Positions 37,101 to 44,828 of a stretch of DNA of 64,000 nt are shown in pieces. This DNA comes from Bin80 sp026708685 (GTDB lineage: Bacteria > Bacteroidota > Rhodothermia > Rhodothermales > Bin80). The translations under genes were made by a program, and so were the position numbers. The notes below the pieces were generated by a model. It did not search any database, was not told where the DNA came from, and saw nothing but the letters and a program-made list of their open reading frames with translations. The stretch is taken from assembly GCA_965200955.1 (NCBI GenBank), contig OZ241742.1:1736001-1800000 (forward strand), read 5' to 3'. Numbering within the stretch: the stretch's first letter is position 1; every line of letters starts with the position of its first letter.

Positions 37101-37947
37101 TGCAAGGCTGCAGCAAGGAATGGAGGAAGTGGCACAAGGTAAATTTGAGCAGGTCCTGCCTGTGAAATCACGCGATGAAATCGGAGCACTCGTCACGACC
37201 TTCAATACCATGCAGGGGCAGCTATCGGAGAGCAGACAAAAGATTGCGGCCCAAGAGCGGCAGTTGGCGTGGCGGGAAATGGCCAGACAGATAGCACACG
37301 AAATCAAGAATCCATTGACTCCGATGAAGTTGGCGATACAGCATCTTCAGCGGTCGTTTGAGGACAAGGATGATTCAAGATTCAAGAAGTTATTTCAGAG
37401 TACCACAGCATCATTGATCGCCCAGATTGATTCACTTGCTCATATTGCGAACGAGTTTTCTTCGTTTGCTCGTTTTCCCAGTCGTCAGGTGGATACATTT
37501 GACGTACGTACGGTCATTCATGAGTCCTATACTCTCATGAAGGCGGAAGCATCCACTGAGATTGCCATGGATGTACAGATCTCTGATGAACCATTAATCG
37601 TACGAGGGGATGCGAGTGAATTACGTAGGATGTATATCAATTTGATCAAAAATGCTCTTGAAGCGGTTCAGGAAACGGAAAAGGCAACGGTCAGGATAAC
37701 GGCTATATCAGATGGAGATCAGGTCATTAGCAAAGTCATTGACAATGGAGGAGGAATTCCAGAGCAAATGAAAGATCAAATCTATGAGCCGAATTTTTCA
37801 ACCAAAACCAGTGGTGCAGGACTTGGTCTTGCAATTGCAAAGCAGGCGGTAGAACTGTCGGGTGGGCAGATCAGCTTTAAAACTCAACTTGGGCGGGGAA
37901 CGACGATGAAAATTATTTTACCGCTTCATCAAAGCGAGTCAGTCTGA
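34120..37947 (+). CDS. Very large multi-pass sensor histidine kinase
   Basis: 1275 residues. An N-terminal membrane helix (9-27) is followed by an outer domain (about 30-235), a block of seven or so membrane helices (about 240-510), a second outer domain (about 510-765), two more helices, a third outer region (about 820-965), and a final helix. The cytoplasmic kinase follows: HAMP linker (RPIARLQQGMEEVAQGKFEQ), HisKA with phospho-acceptor His near 1060 (ARQIAHEIKNPLTPMKLAIQ), and a HATPase with NLIKNALEAV, DNGGGIPEQ and NFSTKTSGAGLGLAIA. The kinase half resembles NtrY-type enzymes. No response regulator is adjacent. Coupled to the DUF4783 gene upstream; signal unknown. Confidence 0.85.
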   Translation: MMKSQPTRVFIGISIGILLLILFAWIGQQLHLRGLGHGTELRQQRSTESAIKLVQSDFELMQRKMLAMASEVMTVVLKNPLAFEHVPSPAIIQDLEEIEISEHQSLSVFDPDMQLVAWQGKSHSLNHPSDASNGHWEILRDDQWRVTLALWQNVVINEELVGTICITQNLFSKAPVLNSILNDYDIVDSWKRHTGLEIQVSYADTTGHPSLQSLNGQKLASYTIVAPTESTFIASTSAWYTNLMVLGLTFLILWIICYTWYWYRSEVNLSRLTVFVLALSVGRVVFLLFEIPSRYQTGKAPLSPLFDPVHLASTFGGGLMRSIGDLSLTALCIFLIGLAVLQYANVNARFRAYHVRRLLLWITIPLALIFASILMEVVHASVLDSTMSYTGRSILIPSTLELTVYASLVLMTLGILLTLSTMMYRGFRMKPDRVSLIALGVVTIILILVFHHLQWSLWIHSVGLIGACVYISSGAEKVGAYDWLAIRRLIPGALAVCLLLYPVYYQALEHRKQDRVEYAASTFGGTVGGSDVSVGVQEVIQEVLQSTQHLEMIQSIEELESEARNVLRGSLLGSLGAYDASISFLTSDGEEIHTTGQVSILSRDMKEQLLQDLSNQLEDQGRNHILIGSPIMGLHQNQYAGLAALGDRWILVQAQPHIIHEEANTPLLRVLLSSDDLDLYKDLSLASFRDRKLAHTFGRRFTKYRLEPDVAEHLTHHASFWTTESVGGGRDYRTYYLHRSEDIVAARVAVDGPFDHLYYLLRFAVGGLILGIPFYVVGCILRLRIGILPRQHFRYQDKVMNAFFLLAVIAVIPVGIAGYNVVTEENEKAVQSWLRQHLERVESSLIGDGSSGKNSVEVLERSNIDSLSARVGLDLNVYQETQLISSSRQQLVEDRIVDQRLPAQAYSAIYGNGEQFTFVNHTLGDFEYTAGYRAILDETGDPVYVLSVPDLPEADRIQEERARTLAYLFGAMLGLGVLVMFTSSLLSRALARPIARLQQGMEEVAQGKFEQVLPVKSRDEIGALVTTFNTMQGQLSESRQKIAAQERQLAWREMARQIAHEIKNPLTPMKLAIQHLQRSFEDKDDSRFKKLFQSTTASLIAQIDSLAHIANEFSSFARFPSRQVDTFDVRTVIHESYTLMKAEASTEIAMDVQISDEPLIVRGDASELRRMYINLIKNALEAVQETEKATVRITAISDGDQVISKVIDNGGGIPEQMKDQIYEPNFSTKTSGAGLGLAIAKQAVELSGGQISFKTQLGRGTTMKIILPLHQSESV

Positions 37948-37956
37948 ATCAAGAAT

Positions 37957-38466
37957 TTACCCTTGACTGAAGTCCCGAAACCCAAAGTAGTGGAGGACAT
38001 ATTTGATTTTAGCAGCTTTCCCAGGCCCAAATCCAGGCATGGCCTTGATTCGCTTTTCAATCACTTCAATTGGAGAACCATCATTCCACATTTTTTCAGG
38101 TTTTCCATCGTACTGATCAACGATATATCGGGCTACCTTCTGGGTTGTATCGGCCATTTTATTCGAGAATCGATGCACTGCAGGGGACTCGGCAAAGACA
38201 TCCCGAAGTTCTTCCTCATTCATCTCAGCGATCAAGGCCAAGTCAAGATGTCCAATACGGTCATGCAATCGTTTCGCACCTGTGAAAGCAACTTCGGCAC
38301 GAACACGCTGATCAAAGAGGAGCCCCAAAATGGCAGCGGTAGGGCTGGCAGCGATGAACGCATCTTCGCTAGCATCGCCAGTCAGCATACCAGAGTCAAC
38401 GAATCTCTCCATCATTCGGCCCAAGCCGCCACCGACACTGCTAAAGTCAATTGGTTCAAAATTCAT
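37957..38466 (-). CDS. HhH-GPD-type base excision DNA repair protein
   Basis: 169 residues resembling the small HhH-GPD family (TIGR03252-like): SPTAAILGLLFDQRVRAEVA near residue 41, AKRLHDRIGHLD, a middle ESPAVHRFSNKMADTTQKVA, and a C-terminal helix-hairpin-helix MPGFGPGKAAKIKYVLHYFG. The family is predicted to remove damaged bases, but the catalytic mechanism of this branch is not established, and I cannot point to the usual catalytic Lys/Asp with certainty. Last gene of the dctP-dctQ-dctM-uxaB-cysS run, five bases after cysS; it is convergent with the sensor kinase, nine bases away. Confidence 0.8.
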   Translation of the reverse strand: MNFEPIDFSSVGGGLGRMMERFVDSGMLTGDASEDAFIAASPTAAILGLLFDQRVRAEVAFTGAKRLHDRIGHLDLALIAEMNEEELRDVFAESPAVHRFSNKMADTTQKVARYIVDQYDGKPEKMWNDGSPIEVIEKRIKAMPGFGPGKAAKIKYVLHYFGFRDFSQG

Positions 38467-38471
38467 GATGA

Positions 38472-39992
38472 TTAAATGTTGCTTTTAAGTTCCCAAGTAG
38501 TACCATCAGCACCGTCTTTGAGTTCAATGTTCATTTCAAGAAGTTGATCACGAATTTGATCCGCGGTTGAGAAGTCTCGAGACTGCCGGGCGACTGAACG
38601 TTTTTTGATCAACTCGTCAATCTCTGCAGCATCTAACCCATTATTTGGTGGTACTTGTCCTATAGATCTACTCAGATTCAACTGAGATAATGGAGCATTC
38701 CCCGCCTCTTCGAGAGTCGGATCAACGATCCCTAATATCCGCGAGACTCCCTCCATGAATTCATACGCTTGCATACCCACAACATCCTTGTACTTCAGGA
38801 TGGTACGAACGCCATCCAGAGCATGAGCAATTGCCAAGGGAGTATTCAGATCATCCAATAATGCACGCAGAATCATCTGGAGTTTTTCTTGTACGTCGTC
38901 TTGAATGTGACCGAGTCCTTCTTTTCCCTGATTTTTCGCCTCCAGAGCAATGCTATACGCTTGGTTGAGACGACCAATATGTCGTTCAGAGTCTTTGAGC
39001 GTGGAAAAGGTGAAATTAAAGGGTTTACGATACTGACCGCTGATCAAGGCTAGACGCACTGCGAGCGGAGTGACACCACGGTCTTGGACCAAGTCTCGCA
39101 CGGTGAAAAAATTACCCGTACGTTTTGCCATTTTTTGTCCTTCTACCTGAAGGAAACGGGTATGAACCCAATGTCGTGCAAAGGGGACTCCAGTCAGTGC
39201 CTCAGCCTGGGCAATTTCGCACTCATGGTGCGGGAAAATGAGATCTTCGCCGCCAGCATGGACATCAATTTGATCTCCCAGATAGGCCTGTGCCATGACA
39301 GAACATTCAATATGCCATCCAGGAAACCCCCATCCCCATGGGCTATACCACTGCATCAAGTGATTCTCATCTTTCTTCCACAGAGCAAAATCTCGGGGAT
39401 CCTGTTTTTCAGGATCTACAACGACATCTCGTACGGCATGCTCCAGGGCATGAGCAGCTTTGTTGCCTGACAGTTTTCCATACTCTGGGAATTTACTGAC
39501 AGAAAAGTAAACACCCGAAGAAGTAGTGTACGCTATCCCTTGATCAAGCAATTGTTCAATGACCTGAATCTGTTCACGGATGTGTTCTGTGGCACGGGGC
39601 TGTACATCCGGGGGCAATAGATTAAGTTGATGCCAATCAGCTTGCAAAGCATCTGAATAATAGCGGGCCAGATCCCATACGTTTGCAAATCGGGTCCCTT
39701 CGGTGGATCGCAGAGCCCGTGCCATACGATCCTCGCCAGAGGCATCCATGGTGTCATCATTGGTCAGATGACCGACATCCGTAATATTGGTGACATACGT
39801 CGTTTTCCATCCGAGTTCACGAGCGGTCCGGAGAATTAAATCAGCAGTCAGGAAGGATCTGAAATTGCCGATATGAGCATACGAATAGACTGTAGGACCA
39901 CAGCTATAAAAACGCAGATGATCCCTTTCAATGAGCTTCAGGGGCTCAACCTTGCCATGAAGAGTATTAAAAAGGCGAAATTCTTGATTCAT
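38472..39992 (-). CDS. cysS: Cysteine--tRNA ligase
   Basis: Class I aminoacyl-tRNA synthetase charging tRNA-Cys. The zinc site begins with YSCGPTVYSYAHIGNFRSFL, which also contains the HIGH-type motif (HIGN). HIECSVMAQAYLG and FPHHECEIAQAEA supply further zinc ligands. The KMSKS loop is KMAKRTGNFFTVRDLV, a variant with Ala and Arg. I take ATG at 39992 (MNQEFRLFNTLHGKVEPL) over an in-frame ATG five codons upstream. Length about 506. It follows uxaB by 27 bases and precedes the HhH-GPD gene by five, so it is probably expressed with the uronate genes, an unusual setting. Confidence 0.95.
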   Translation of the reverse strand: MNQEFRLFNTLHGKVEPLKLIERDHLRFYSCGPTVYSYAHIGNFRSFLTADLILRTARELGWKTTYVTNITDVGHLTNDDTMDASGEDRMARALRSTEGTRFANVWDLARYYSDALQADWHQLNLLPPDVQPRATEHIREQIQVIEQLLDQGIAYTTSSGVYFSVSKFPEYGKLSGNKAAHALEHAVRDVVVDPEKQDPRDFALWKKDENHLMQWYSPWGWGFPGWHIECSVMAQAYLGDQIDVHAGGEDLIFPHHECEIAQAEALTGVPFARHWVHTRFLQVEGQKMAKRTGNFFTVRDLVQDRGVTPLAVRLALISGQYRKPFNFTFSTLKDSERHIGRLNQAYSIALEAKNQGKEGLGHIQDDVQEKLQMILRALLDDLNTPLAIAHALDGVRTILKYKDVVGMQAYEFMEGVSRILGIVDPTLEEAGNAPLSQLNLSRSIGQVPPNNGLDAAEIDELIKKRSVARQSRDFSTADQIRDQLLEMNIELKDGADGTTWELKSNI

Positions 39993-40019
39993 GGATCTGA
40001 CATGCAAAATCGTTGTACG

Positions 40020-41456
40020 TCATGACGGTTCCAGTGTGCCACTGAGAACATGCTGAATTCCATGATTCAAGATTTGGTTGAGCCGAGTATACACTGCATC
40101 GGTAAACCCTGGAAAATCATCCAACGAGATTCCCCATAGATCCTGACTTGACATGACTTCATACACAAAACCAGAGATGAGATGCTCTTTTTTGGGCCAC
40201 CAATGAAGAAGTTGTTCGGCATGATCATCATGGATGGGAAGGCGAGAGTCATGACAGGTCGTATAGATGATGCCATCCGACTGTGAATCCCCTCTCATAA
40301 AGAGAAGCCATGCGGCAATACCGACAGCAATCCGTTGGGGAGGAGGTCCATCGGGGTATCTATGATAATAATCAAGAACGGTTGGTACAACACGGTATCG
40401 AAGTTTTGTGGTGGATTGGAGTGTAATATCAATCAGTCGATGATGGATGTAAGGGTTGCGCCAACGCTGAAGGACTTCATCAATATACGGAGGTACGGTA
40501 TCGGGATCAACGGGTAAAATGGGTCCGATTTCGGTTCGCAGCAGAGATTCAATATACTGACTGACGGTCGGGTGCTTCATGGCATCCAGTACGGTCTGAC
40601 ATCCAGCGAACAGTGCAACCGGTACAGATAAGGTATGTCCGCCGTTGAGGAGTCTAATTTTTCTGATCCGGTAGGACTCAACATCAGGGGTAAGGACAAT
40701 GCCATCCTGATGTTTTAAAAACCCTAATCGTTCACGCAGGTCATCATTGGCCTGAATTGCCCAGAGCCGATAGGGTTCACAGACAGTGAGGAGTTCGTCA
40801 CAATAACCCAATGTTTCATAAGCAGATTCAAGCTCCTGCTGATCTGGAAGCCCGGGCACAATACGATCCACCAACGTATTACAAAATACTGTAGAGTGCT
40901 GCAACCAATCAAGGAATTTTTCTCCCAGATTCCATCGATTTGCTTGCTCAACAACCAGATTGCGGAGAAGATCACCGTTCTGGTCAATCAGTTCACAGGG
41001 GAGAATCACCAGTCCTTTGGATAGGGCATATTGAAAGGATTCTCCGCGAGCGTGCAAGAGTGCACAAAGTCTTCCAGGATATGATTGAGGTGAAGAATGA
41101 AGATCATGATCAACCAGAGAGAGTCCAATCTCAGTGGTATTCGAGATCACCGCTTCAAGGTGAGGACTCCGAGCGAGATCTACAATATCGGTCCATTGCG
41201 AGCTTGCTGAAAGGACCCGACTGACGGCTTCTACCGTGTGTAAAGTATTGATCAATCCATCGGATCCATAGCCTCGGGTCCAAAGAGTATATCGTCCTTG
41301 TTGCTGATTAAAGAGTTGGGCTCGTCCGCTGGGAGTTGAAGCGATCATTGCGATCTTTCCCTGATAGGTTTTTGCTTGGATGGCTTCGTCAACAAAGCCA
41401 TCGGCAAATGCTCTCAAAAAACGCCCAGTCCCAAACTGAAGGATGGTTTCAGTCAC
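40020..41456 (-). CDS. uxaB: Tagaturonate reductase (altronate dehydrogenase)
   Basis: NADH-dependent reduction of D-tagaturonate to D-altronate in galacturonate breakdown. The polyol dehydrogenase family N-terminus ILQFGTGRFLRAFADGFVDE is clear, as are ASTPSGRAQLFNQQQGRYTL, ISNTTEIGLSL and CELIDQNGDLLRNLV. The catalytic region RKIRLLNGGHTLSVPVALFA near residue 270 has the expected Lys/Asn/His pattern. Length 478 is usual. It lies 14 bases after the TRAP transporter large subunit. UxaC (47142-48611) makes its substrate, so the window supports uptake and the first two steps; altronate dehydratase (uxaA) is not present here. Confidence 0.93.
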   Translation of the reverse strand: MTETILQFGTGRFLRAFADGFVDEAIQAKTYQGKIAMIASTPSGRAQLFNQQQGRYTLWTRGYGSDGLINTLHTVEAVSRVLSASSQWTDIVDLARSPHLEAVISNTTEIGLSLVDHDLHSSPQSYPGRLCALLHARGESFQYALSKGLVILPCELIDQNGDLLRNLVVEQANRWNLGEKFLDWLQHSTVFCNTLVDRIVPGLPDQQELESAYETLGYCDELLTVCEPYRLWAIQANDDLRERLGFLKHQDGIVLTPDVESYRIRKIRLLNGGHTLSVPVALFAGCQTVLDAMKHPTVSQYIESLLRTEIGPILPVDPDTVPPYIDEVLQRWRNPYIHHRLIDITLQSTTKLRYRVVPTVLDYYHRYPDGPPPQRIAVGIAAWLLFMRGDSQSDGIIYTTCHDSRLPIHDDHAEQLLHWWPKKEHLISGFVYEVMSSQDLWGISLDDFPGFTDAVYTRLNQILNHGIQHVLSGTLEPS

Positions 41457-41470
41457 GGTGATATGATGTT

Positions 41471-42766
41471 CTAATCAAGAAACAGGGCTGGTAGCCACAT
41501 GCTTAATTCAGGGACATATGTGACCACCATGAGTGCTATGATCATAGCGATAAAGAAGGGTAGCAGTGGTCGGGTAACCTCTGATATCCTCGTTTTGGCC
41601 ACTCCGACCCCCACAAAGAGGACACTTCCCACGGGTGGTGTACACAGTCCGATACATAGATTCAGTACAATGATAATTCCAAAATGAATTGGATCAATTC
41701 CCAGTGATACGGCAATGGGCAAAAAGATGGGAGTGAAGATGAGCACGGCTGGGGTGATATCCATGAAAATACCCACACATAGAAGAATCACATTGATCAT
41801 CAGTAGAATGACGATTCCATTATCGGTCATTGCTAGGAGTGATTCAGTGAGCTGTTGGGGGATATTCACATAGGCCATGATCCAAGACATCCCAACCGAG
41901 GTTGCAACCAAGAGAAGCACGACTGCGGTCGTTCCACTGGCATCAACAAGGATCTGAGGCAGATCACGAACGGTGATTTCTCGATAGATCAGTGCAAGGA
42001 CAAGAGCATAGAGTACAGCGACAGCAGCTGCTTCAGTTGCCGTAAAGAATCCAGCCACAATTCCTCCCATGACCACGATCAGGAGTGTGAGACTGGGCAA
42101 CGCATCCAAAAACTTCCATAAGACATGTTTGACTTTGACGGATTGAGAGGCAGAATACTTTCGTCGTAGTGCAACCACTCCTGCAACGACCATTAGAGAA
42201 AGTCCAACCAAGAGACCGGGCAGATAGCCAGCCAGAAATAGTGCTGCAATGGAAACCCCTCCACTTGCAAGGGAATAGACGATGAGGATGTTGCTCGGTG
42301 GGATCAGGAGACCGGTCGTCGCTGCGGTGATATTGACTGCGGCCGAATAATTGCGATCATATCCATCTTTGTCCATTTCAGGACTCATGATTCCTCCAAC
42401 GGCGGATGCAGCAGCAACCGCAGATCCGGAGATGGCTCCAAAAAGAGTAGAGGCAAGAATATTGACATGTGCTAATGCACCAGGAAGAAATCCTAACAAG
42501 GCCCGAGCAAAATCAATCAATCGTCTAGCCATCCCACCCTGATTCATGATTTGCCCTGCAAGAATAAAGAATGGAATCGCCAGAAGTGCAAAACTATCCA
42601 GGCCAGTAGCAATGCGCTGGGCTTGGGTGGTAAGGGCGGGCCATGTTCCCATGGTGATGAGCATCGTTGCAAGGGTGGCAAGTCCGATGCTATAGGCAAT
42701 GGGAACTCCTAAAAGGAGCATTCCAACAAAGGAAATAACAAGGACAAGAACTTCAATGACTTCCAT
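41471..42766 (-). CDS. dctM: TRAP transporter large permease, DctM type
   Basis: Large membrane subunit of a tripartite ATP-independent periplasmic transporter. About 12 hydrophobic segments with family stretches GVPIAYSIGLATLATML near the start, IPFFILAGQIMNQGGMARRL near residue 65, STLFGAISGSAVAAASAVGG, and NLCIGLCTPPVGSVLFVGVG near residue 370. I start at ATG 42766 (MEVIEVLVLVI), which overlaps dctQ by 14 bases; an upstream ATG at 42829 lies further inside dctQ. Being next to uxaB and near uxaC, the transporter most likely carries galacturonate or glucuronate. Confidence 0.93.
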   Translation of the reverse strand: MEVIEVLVLVISFVGMLLLGVPIAYSIGLATLATMLITMGTWPALTTQAQRIATGLDSFALLAIPFFILAGQIMNQGGMARRLIDFARALLGFLPGALAHVNILASTLFGAISGSAVAAASAVGGIMSPEMDKDGYDRNYSAAVNITAATTGLLIPPSNILIVYSLASGGVSIAALFLAGYLPGLLVGLSLMVVAGVVALRRKYSASQSVKVKHVLWKFLDALPSLTLLIVVMGGIVAGFFTATEAAAVAVLYALVLALIYREITVRDLPQILVDASGTTAVVLLLVATSVGMSWIMAYVNIPQQLTESLLAMTDNGIVILLMINVILLCVGIFMDITPAVLIFTPIFLPIAVSLGIDPIHFGIIIVLNLCIGLCTPPVGSVLFVGVGVAKTRISEVTRPLLPFFIAMIIALMVVTYVPELSMWLPALFLD

Positions 42767-43241
42767 GTTTGAGTTCTTTAATTTCGGAGAAGAGATCAAG
42801 GATTGCATACCATGCAATGAAGAGTCCACTCAAGGGGACGGCAAGATAGACATATCCTAAGGGAATCTGAAGGCTGGCGGAGGTTTGTCCAAGTGCAAGC
42901 ATTACCCATACTAGGCGTAATCCACCTGAGAAAAGGGCAGTGACAGCAAACACAATGATCAGTGATTCAATGATGATTCGCAGAATATGAAGACGGCGGC
43001 CACTGAGTGCCCCAGGTAGCAGGTCAAGGTTGAGATGCATGCGGCGTCCAGCGGCGTATGCAGCTCCAATGAGCCCTACCCAGATCATCAGGTACCGTGC
43101 CAGTTCCTCGGTCCATGAACTTGGATTTTCTAAGATGAAACGGGTAAACACTTGCCAAAGCACATCCAAGACGAGGAACGCCATGAGCAGGGCTACAAAG
43201 GTGGATAAGAACCGATCCAATACCTTACGTGAACGTGTCAT
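42753..43241 (-). CDS. dctQ: TRAP transporter small permease, DctQ type
   Basis: 162 residues with four predicted membrane helices, the DctQ layout. Typical features are FLVLDVLWQVFTRFILENPS near residue 20, SWTEELARYLMIWVGLIGAA, and GRRMHLNLDLLPGALSGRRL. It forms the membrane complex with DctM. Gene order dctP-dctQ-dctM on the minus strand is standard; it begins 14 bases after the dctP stop and overlaps dctM. Confidence 0.92.
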   Translation of the reverse strand: MTRSRKVLDRFLSTFVALLMAFLVLDVLWQVFTRFILENPSSWTEELARYLMIWVGLIGAAYAAGRRMHLNLDLLPGALSGRRLHILRIIIESLIIVFAVTALFSGGLRLVWVMLALGQTSASLQIPLGYVYLAVPLSGLFIAWYAILDLFSEIKELKHGSH

Positions 43242-43255
43242 GCAATCAGATCTCT

Positions 43256-44275
43256 TTATTGATCAGCAACCTCCTGAGGTGAGCAACCGCTCAGAGAATC
43301 GCAAGGAGTGGTTGTAGAACGAATTTCTTCAATGAGGGCGTAAATTTCAGGCATATCCAGATACTCATCGTATAGATGTGCAACTCTCTCTGCGAAGGGA
43401 GCCTTGTCAGGGTAGATGATTTGTACTCCTGCTTCCTGAACTTTTTCAAGGGCTTCGTCGGTAGCTGCTTTCCAAAGAATTTTTTGGTATTCGGCAGACT
43501 CATCAGCAGACTGTTGAACCCATTCTCTCTGTATAGGCGTGAGTTGATCCCAAATGATGGTACTGATTAGCAGTACATCGGGGAGCCCGGTATGCTCATC
43601 AAGGGAATAATACTTGGAGACTTCATAATGACGGGATGTATAGAATGAGGGAGGATTATTCTCTGCACCATCAACGACTCCTTGCTGGAGTGATGTATAG
43701 ATTTCGCCCCATGCAATGGGGGTAGCAGAACCGCCAAGACTATTGACCATTCTTACTTGGGTTGCACTTTCGAGGGTACGAATCTTAAGTCCCTCTAAAT
43801 CACTTGGAGAGTAGATGGGTTGATCGGTCGTATAAAAACTACGACTTCCTGCATCATAATAGGCTAAACCACGTAACCAGTAGGGTTCACTGGAAAGCAA
43901 GATTTTTCGTCCAGCAGAACCCTCAAGAGACGCGTGACGATGAGCTTCATCACGAAATAGATAGGGTAAACTTAGGACTTTGTATTCATCCGCAAATCCT
44001 TCAAGGACGGCAGATGCAACCTTCGTCATACCAATACTGCCAAGTTGCAGTAACTCTAATAACTGACGTTCGGTCCCCAGCTGCTGACTGGGATAAATTT
44101 GGATTCTTAGGGTTCCATCCGATAAACTGTCAAGGCGTTGTTGCATGAACACCATGGCTTGATGAACTGGATGGCTGGTGTCCAGCCCATGACCAAGTTT
44201 AATCACATCCAAATCTCCAGTGCGGGTACAACCCGCTAAGAGAAGGAATATCAAGATGAAAAGCCTACTGAACAT
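43256..44275 (-). CDS. dctP: TRAP transporter substrate-binding lipoprotein, DctP type (uronate-like)
   Basis: Substrate-capturing subunit, here apparently a lipoprotein (FSRLFILIFLLLAGCTRTG, lipobox cysteine near residue 16) rather than a free periplasmic protein. DctP features include LGHGLDTSHPVHQAMVFM, LRIQIYPSQQLGTERQLLEL, LEGLKIRTLESATQVRMVNS with the conserved arginine that binds the substrate carboxylate, and SLQQGVVDGAENNPPSFYTS. Start taken at ATG 44275; an ATG at 44311 would add 12 residues before the signal. First gene of the minus-strand operon. Uronate specificity is inferred from uxaB and uxaC. Confidence 0.92.
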   Translation of the reverse strand: MFSRLFILIFLLLAGCTRTGDLDVIKLGHGLDTSHPVHQAMVFMQQRLDSLSDGTLRIQIYPSQQLGTERQLLELLQLGSIGMTKVASAVLEGFADEYKVLSLPYLFRDEAHRHASLEGSAGRKILLSSEPYWLRGLAYYDAGSRSFYTTDQPIYSPSDLEGLKIRTLESATQVRMVNSLGGSATPIAWGEIYTSLQQGVVDGAENNPPSFYTSRHYEVSKYYSLDEHTGLPDVLLISTIIWDQLTPIQREWVQQSADESAEYQKILWKAATDEALEKVQEAGVQIIYPDKAPFAERVAHLYDEYLDMPEIYALIEEIRSTTTPCDSLSGCSPQEVADQ

Positions 44276-44828
44276 AATGAATGAATAAGAGCGATAGACC
44301 AAAATAACCAAAAGATTCTATCATTGATGTAGAAGGATGACCATAAAAATACGAGATCTATAAATATAAATCAATCAAATAAGAATTGTACTATGAAGTG
44401 ATCCAGAATGTGGATACCAGAAAGGATTTGTATTACAAAAATCATATACATTTTGAGATGGTTAAACTTAAAGATAATTCTCATTGAAACTGTATTGAGA
44501 TAAAAATATTGATAATTGCGGAGTTGTCGTACAGTAGAGTATGAAATTACTATGTCAAAAGTGGAGATATATAGGGGACACATCAATGTACATAAATTCT
44601 ACGATTTTATTGGTTGAATGGTGGTTTTTGTAAGATACCGTTCATCGACTATCAAAGATACTCTCCTACATTTAAATCCCTCATTTGATGAACATGAATG
44701 CCTACAGTATGAGGCCTACATCATAATAAGAATTAAGAGAGCAAGGATCATTATTATTTAAGAGATGTGATTGAGGTATAATCGTTCAATTGTTGTATCT
44801 TAGATAACTATCTTATATCCACTAAAAT
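44276..44828. other. AT-rich intergenic region left of the type II R-M pair
   Basis: About 550 strongly AT-rich bases between dctP and the methyltransferase gene, with no credible gene. It probably contains the dctP promoter near its left end and the restriction-modification promoter near its right end (TATAAT at 44777-44782). It may mark the left boundary of a horizontally acquired insert. Confidence 0.45.
44796..44815 (+). promoter_or_regulatory. Direct repeats TATCTTA just upstream of the methyltransferase start
   Basis: TATCTTA occurs at 44796-44802 and again at 44809-44815, a 13-base spacing; between and across them AGATA/TATCT forms a short inverted repeat. They end 13 bases before the ATG at 44829 and lie after a TATAAT hexamer (44777-44782), where an autoregulating methyltransferase or other regulator could bind. 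This is pattern only. Confidence 0.3.

Noticed and set aside
38472..39992. Non-canonical KMSKS loop (KMAKR) in cysS as a possible inactive synthetase
   Set aside because: Variants of this loop occur in active CysRS enzymes, and all zinc-ligand motifs and the HIGH motif are present.
44371..44586. 71-codon minus-strand frame in the AT-rich gap before the methyltransferase
   Set aside because: Composition is dominated by Ile, Phe and Tyr as expected from AT-rich non-coding sequence; no family features.
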